Made by a program: the position numbers and the translations under genes
In this document: piece by piece, positions 60,712-64,000 of the stretch
Layout: every line of letters begins with the position of its first letter
How positions within the stretch are numbered: position 1 is the first letter of the stretch
Assembly: GCA_963819905.1 (NCBI GenBank)
Contig: CAWFXP010000001.1
Coordinates: 1-64,000, forward strand
DNA: 64,000 nt
From: CAWCQC01 sp963819905
GTDB lineage: Bacteria > Actinomycetota > Thermoleophilia > Gaiellales > Gaiellaceae
Reading direction: 5' to 3'
The notes under the pieces: generated by a model
The model's input: the letters and a program-made list of their open reading frames with translations, nothing else
Databases searched by the model: none
What the model was told of the DNA's origin: nothing

Positions 60712-61121
60712 GCCAGCAGCCCGCGCTCGTCGTAGGCGCGTGCCGCCTCCCGAACGAAGGCGGCGACACGCGAGGCGCCGAACTCCCCGTCGAGCCGGCC
60801 CGCGAGCTCCTCGAGCTCGGCGGCGCCTGCACGGCGGGGGCGAAGAGCGGTATAGACCTCGAGGATCAGGTCGTCGGGGACGCCGGCCAGCTCCCCGGCT
60901 CGTTCCAGGTTCTCGGCCAGCTGGACGCGCCCATGAGCGCGCGCCACCTGGGCCTGGCGGCCGAGCGTGGTAGCCGTCGCGCGCACGTCTCCCGGCTCGA
61001 TCCCTCCTTCCCGGAGCGCCTCGATCGTCAGCTCGGCAAGCGTTCGCCCGGCCGGGGTGCGCACGAGATCCGGGCGCTTCTCCGCGAGCGGGTAATCGGT
61101 TACCGGATCGAACGCGCCCAC
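60708..61121 (-). CDS. pduE: Diol/glycerol dehydratase small subunit
   Basis: 137 residues. PduE signature: DYPLAEKRPDLVRTPAGRTL, LTIEALREGGIEPGDVRATA, QAQVARAHGRVQLAENLERA, then an ELAGVPDDLILEVYTALRP helix. The stop overlaps the large-subunit start (ATGA). GTG 61121 stands 7 bases after a TAGAAT box and has no Shine-Dalgarno: leaderless. No cobalamin riboswitch was seen upstream (only 75 bases are free). Confidence 0.93.
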   Translation of the reverse strand: MGAFDPVTDYPLAEKRPDLVRTPAGRTLAELTIEALREGGIEPGDVRATATTLGRQAQVARAHGRVQLAENLERAGELAGVPDDLILEVYTALRPRRAGAAELEELAGRLDGEFGASRVAAFVREAARAYDERGLLA

Positions 61122-61196
61122 GGGCTCGATTCTACGGCGCGCGCCTCGGCGCCCGGTGTCGGGAAGACGCGCAGGCCGGGACCCGTCTCGTAGGCG

Positions 61197-61346
61197 ATGG
61201 GCGCATACCTCGAATCGATGGGCACGCTCGGCGCTCCGGGAGACCTCGGCGACGCCCGCCGCGCCGCCCGGCTGATCGCGGCCGCCTCCGCGTCGTTCAC
61301 CGCCGCGATCGGGGTGGTCGCGCTGCTGCTCGCCCTTACGACCTAG
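61197..61346 (+). CDS. Small membrane protein
   Basis: 49 residues: MGAYLESMGTLGAPGDL, then a basic AARRAARL region and a C-terminal membrane helix (FTAAIGVVALLLALTT). Divergent from pduE with 75 bases between. No Shine-Dalgarno before ATG 61197. Unknown family. Confidence 0.5.
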   Translation: MGAYLESMGTLGAPGDLGDARRAARLIAAASASFTAAIGVVALLLALTT

Positions 61347-61350
61347 GCTT

Positions 61351-61517
61351 AGAGGCTTGATGTGAAATGACCGCACGCCTGGATACGGGCCTGCACACGG
61401 CGGATCGAGGCCGCCTCGATCGGCACCAAGGCCACCAGCCTTGCCACCGATCGAGTCACCCACGCTCCTTGGTGCAGGCGGCGCCCCAGACGCACGCCCA
61501 TTTCACATCAAGCCTCT
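61351..61517. repeat. Inverted-repeat element at the dipeptidase 3' end
   Basis: An 18-bp perfect inverted repeat (AGAGGCTTGATGTGAAAT at 61351-61368 and its complement at 61500-61517). The right arm includes the last codons RGLM and the stop of the dipeptidase; the left arm is an inverted copy of them. Inside are CTCGATCGG/CCGATCGAG, GCACCAAGG/CCTTGGTGC and AAGG/CCTT stems, so a large cruciform is possible. Confidence 0.75.
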
Positions 61518-62528
61518 CGGCAGCGAGCGGCGGAGCACGCGGAGGGCGTTGCCGCCGACGATCTTGGCCGCCTCTTCCTCGGAGTACCCGCGCCCGAGCA
61601 GGCCGGCGGTGAAGAGCGGGAGCGTCTCGACGCGGTCGAGCCCGTCCGCGTAGACGACCCCGGGCAGCATGTCGGGGGCGAAGTCGAGGTAGTCGGGCCC
61701 GAGGCCGACGGCGTCGACTCCGACCAGGCCGACGATGTGGTCGACGTGGTCGAGCAGGCGGTCGAGGGAGGGGTCCTCGCCGATGAACATCGGCACGAAG
61801 CAGGCGCCGACGAGCCCGCCGCTCTCGGCGATCGCCCGGATCTGGTCGTCCTTCAGGTTCCGCGGGTGCGGGCAGAGCGCGAAGGCGTTCGCGTGCGAGG
61901 CGACGACGGGGCCTTCCGCGATGTCCAGGAGCTCCCAGAAACCCGGCTCTGCGAGGTGCGAGACGTCCACCAGGATGCCCTGGCGGCCCAGCTCGGCGAC
62001 GAGCTCTCGTCCCTCGTCGGTGAGCCCCCGCGGCGAGTCGACCGAGACGCCGTCGGCAAAGCGGTTCCCGCCGTTCCAGGTCAGCTGCGCCGAGCGGAGC
62101 CCGAGCTTGACGAAGTCCGGGAGTGGCGTCGTCTTCCTCGCTCCGAACGGCTCGAGCGGTCTGCACCCCTCGAAGTGGAGGACGAGGCCGATCTGATCCT
62201 CGAGGAGCGCCTCGTCGAGGTCGTCGGCGTCCTCGACGATGCGGTAGTCGTGCGAGGTCGCCAGCTCGGAGAGGACGTCGTCCATCATCTCGAGCGCCCG
62301 CAGGGTTGCCCGGTCGCCGCCGGCCTGAGGAATGTCGCCACCGACCATGAGCATCTGGAAGCGAACGCCGCCGGCGCGCAGTCGACTCAGGTAGTGGTCG
62401 TGGAGCGGCGAGCGCTCCCCGCCGAGGCGGCGGCGCCGAACGTCGATCGCGATGTCCGTGTGTCCCTCGACGACCGGATGGATTCGATGGAGCTCGCGCG
62501 CACGCTCGAGGAGGTCCTCCGTGATCAC
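61503..62528 (-). CDS. Membrane dipeptidase (peptidase M19)
   Basis: 341 residues. Zinc ligands H23 and D25 (EGHTDIAID), the bridging Glu in LHFEG, His in VDVSHL and ASHANAF, and Asp in GLGPDYLD. No signal peptide, so cytoplasmic in this organism. M19 enzymes cleave dipeptides and beta-lactams. GTG 62528 stands 6 bases after a TAGGAT box with no Shine-Dalgarno. Its 3' end forms one arm of an inverted repeat. Confidence 0.92.
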   Translation of the reverse strand: MITEDLLERARELHRIHPVVEGHTDIAIDVRRRRLGGERSPLHDHYLSRLRAGGVRFQMLMVGGDIPQAGGDRATLRALEMMDDVLSELATSHDYRIVEDADDLDEALLEDQIGLVLHFEGCRPLEPFGARKTTPLPDFVKLGLRSAQLTWNGGNRFADGVSVDSPRGLTDEGRELVAELGRQGILVDVSHLAEPGFWELLDIAEGPVVASHANAFALCPHPRNLKDDQIRAIAESGGLVGACFVPMFIGEDPSLDRLLDHVDHIVGLVGVDAVGLGPDYLDFAPDMLPGVVYADGLDRVETLPLFTAGLLGRGYSEEEAAKIVGGNALRVLRRSLPRGLM

Positions 62529-62559
62529 GGCTGCATCCTACGTGACGATGTAAAGCGTC

Positions 62560-62595
62560 CTTGACACCGACGAGATGTCAAGCTAGCTTTCCATC
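62560..62595 (+). promoter_or_regulatory. Promoter and palindromic operator of the XRE gene
   Basis: TTGACA (62561-62566), 17 bases, then TAGCTT (62584-62589), 6 bases before ATG 62596, so the message starts at the start codon. CTTGACA-N9-TGTCAAG (62560-62582) is a perfect palindrome over the -35 box and spacer: a good binding site for the regulator itself. Confidence 0.75.
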
Positions 62596-62796
62596 ATGGA
62601 GAACGAGGTACGAGCGCTGCGCACCGAGCGACACCTCTCGCAGGAGGATCTGGCGCGTGTAGTCGGCGTATCGAGACAGACGATCAACTCGATCGAGAAG
62701 GAGCGCTACACACCGTCGCTACCGCTTGCGATGGCGTTGGCCCGCTACTTCGAGACGACGGTGGAGGAGGTCTTCCATGCCAACGGCAACGGATGA
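62596..62796 (+). CDS. Small XRE-family (Cro/CI-type) regulator
   Basis: 66 residues. HTH: LRTERHLSQEDLARVVGVSR, QTINSIEKERYTPSLPLAMA, then FETTVEEVF: the YozG/compact Cro type. It lacks a ligand domain. Probably represses its own promoter at the palindrome. It overlaps the next gene by 20 bases in another frame, so the two are one transcript. Confidence 0.9.
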   Translation: MENEVRALRTERHLSQEDLARVVGVSRQTINSIEKERYTPSLPLAMALARYFETTVEEVFHANGNG

Positions 62797-63205
62797 CGCA
62801 CGAATCACGCGGTCGCGAGCCGACCGGATGTACCGGTCACGGTGGTTCCTGCCCGTGGTCGCGCTCGCCCTGGGGGCAGCCATGCTTGCCGCGATGTGGG
62901 TCGGCGGGAACCTGCGCGAGGGCATCTACTCGTTCGCGATCATGGCCGCTCTCGCGCTCCTGTTTCTGCTCGGCGGACGGAGCGAGACGATTCGGGGTCT
63001 CCGCGGGGACGGGCGGGACGAGCGCTTCGCCAGCCTCGACATGAGGGCGACGGCCTTCGCCGGCAACGTCCTGATCGCCGCCGTCATCATCGCGTTCCTG
63101 GTCGAGATGGCGCGCGGTGAGGACGGCAAGCCCTACTCCTGGCTCGGCGCGATCGCCGGCGTCGCCTACCTGGCGGCCCTCGCCTTCCTGCGCTGGCGGT
63201 CCTGA
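62777..63205 (+). CDS. Four-helix membrane protein, partner of the XRE regulator
   Basis: 142 residues. Membrane helices at about 25-45, 52-70, 90-112 and 121-140. The start ATG 62777 follows GGAGGAGG inside the regulator gene. Such XRE-plus-membrane-protein pairs are widespread (often called DUF2178-like); function unknown. Confidence 0.75.
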   Translation: MPTATDDARITRSRADRMYRSRWFLPVVALALGAAMLAAMWVGGNLREGIYSFAIMAALALLFLLGGRSETIRGLRGDGRDERFASLDMRATAFAGNVLIAAVIIAFLVEMARGEDGKPYSWLGAIAGVAYLAALAFLRWRS

Positions 63206-63223
63206 CCAGGCACCGCGGCTGCC

Positions 63224-63643
63224 TCAGCGGTACTCGTCCGGATGGTGGCGGCCGTGGTAGGAGATCGTGGTCGTCAACAGGCCGACGAGAGCGACGCCCG
63301 GGCCGACGGCGATTCCGAGCAGCTCGTTGCGGGAGAACGACGCGTCCAGCACGAGCGCGCCGATCGCGATCCAGACTCCCGCGAAGATGGGAGGGAGGAG
63401 CAGCAGGATGACGAGCCAGTCGTGCCAGGGCCTCCCGCGGAGACGCCAGAGCACGTAGTCGGCGAGCGCGAGCGCGAAGACGACGGCCCCCGGGAGCGGC
63501 CCGGTCGCGAGCTTCTCGAAGGCCGTCGCGGACGGCCAGAGGTAGACCGCGATCGAGACCCAGACCGCCGCGGCCAGGATCGGCCACAGGAGGAACGAGG
63601 GGAGGACGCTCTTACCTGGCGCGTGCGAACCGGTGGACGGCAT
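63224..63643 (-). CDS. Four-helix membrane protein after CsoR
   Basis: 139 residues. Four membrane helices (14-34, 50-68, 76-96, 106-126) and a His-rich end (SYHGRHHPDEY). Starts at ATG 63643 inside the csoR gene (32-base overlap), so it is in the copper operon. The His tail may bind metal; this is inference. Confidence 0.7.
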   Translation of the reverse strand: MPSTGSHAPGKSVLPSFLLWPILAAAVWVSIAVYLWPSATAFEKLATGPLPGAVVFALALADYVLWRLRGRPWHDWLVILLLLPPIFAGVWIAIGALVLDASFSRNELLGIAVGPGVALVGLLTTTISYHGRHHPDEYR

Positions 63644-63902
63644 CGAGGAGCTCTCGGCTCTTCTGCTCGGCCACCTCGGGGTCGCCGGCTGCGAGGGCGC
63701 CGGAGACGCAGTGGCTCACGTGGTCGTCGAGGATCTTGAAGGCGACGCTCTCGAGCGCGGTCGTGACCGCGCTGATCTGAGTCAGGATGTCGATGCAGTA
63801 GCGGTCGTCCTCGACCATCCGCTCGATCCCCCGGACCTGGCCCTCGATGCGATGAAGCCGCTTGACGAGGGCCTCCTTGCCGGCGCTGTACCCGTGAGTC
63901 AT
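63612..63902 (-). CDS. csoR: CsoR-type copper-sensing repressor
   Basis: 96 residues. DUF156/CsoR fold with C36 (RYCIDIL), H61 and C65 (DDHVSHC): the W-x-Y-z Cys-His-Cys copper site. Cu(I) binding releases the operator. It overlaps the stop of the upstream ATPase (ATGA). Middle of a copper operon. Confidence 0.92.
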   Translation of the reverse strand: MTHGYSAGKEALVKRLHRIEGQVRGIERMVEDDRYCIDILTQISAVTTALESVAFKILDDHVSHCVSGALAAGDPEVAEQKSRELLDAVHRFARAR

Positions 63903-64000
63903 GCCACCACCTCCCTGGGGCTCCGGAAGCGGCGCAGCCGGAGCGAGTTCGAGACGACGAAGAGGCTCGACGCGGCCATCGCCGCCGCCGCGACGATCGG
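63899..64000 (-). CDS. copA: Copper-transporting P-type ATPase, C-terminus (partial)
   Basis: Only the last 33 codons are inside the window: PIVAAAAMAASSLFVVSNSL, then RLRRFRSPREVVA and TGA. The pattern of the last membrane helix and the VVSNSLRLRRF tail is typical of CopA-type ATPases. The rest lies beyond 64000. Confidence 0.8.
   Translation of the reverse strand, partial: PIVAAAAMAASSLFVVSNSLRLRRFRSPREVVA

Noticed and set aside
61122..61196. Cobalamin riboswitch before pduE
   Set aside because: Only 75 bases separate pduE from the divergent gene, no B12-box motif is present, and the start looks leaderless.

Overview
The window is GC-rich chromosomal DNA from an actinobacterium. The fused diol dehydratase, the PRC-barrel/CsbD/DUF3618 stress genes, the fused receiver-thioredoxin-reductase protein and the frequent leaderless starts suggest the Thermoleophilia (Gaiellales/Solirubrobacterales), but that placement is inference. 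No rRNA and no complete tRNA was found.

Layout. 0.3-4.5 kb: a secreted SnoaL-like protein, then a minus-strand integrative element (tyrosine integrase, excisionase-like HTH, winged helix, AAA ATPase, small ORFs) held together by 4-base stop/start overlaps. 4.5-5.8 kb: tyrosinase with a coupled small partner. 5.8-12 kb: the first copy of a ~450-bp structured repeat, then small stress and envelope genes (PRC-barrel, CsbD, SOD-like lipoprotein, FMN/F420 oxidase, microproteins). 12-17.7 kb: broken VOC and GntR genes, Mn-catalase, a duplicated helical protein, a STAS fusion. 17.7-21 kb: a three-gene signalling operon (MerR-receiver, double KaiC, PAS-GAF-LuxR) behind four direct repeats. 21-26 kb: the second ~450-bp repeat, and a DUF3618/holin-like envelope cassette. 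26-48 kb: sparse islands (LanC-like, EctC-like, matrixin protease, hydrolase, BrkB, beta-helix protein, formate dehydrogenase, STAS pair with a winged-helix regulator) lying among a dispersed repeat family and many gene fragments. 46.6-48.9 kb: a small segment between two 46-bp copies of a tRNA-Ala 3' end, each beside an integrase C-terminal remnant. 49-64 kb: dense, ordinary chromosome (hydrolase, fused TrxR, exonuclease/phosphatase, L,D-transpeptidase, AlgH, SDR, tautomerase, B12-dependent diol dehydratase, M19 dipeptidase, CsoR-copper ATPase).

Two regimes are clear. From 49 kb on the genes are tightly packed with few repeats. From about 6 to 49 kb the DNA is an accessory region, with low coding density, a near-identical 868-bp inverted duplication, a direct 450-bp repeat pair, at least ten copies of an intergenic repeat, and about fifteen decayed genes. 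The intact genes there lean to oxidative, osmotic and envelope stress (catalase, EctC-like, CsbD, PRC-barrel, DUF3618) and to STAS/KaiC-type signalling.
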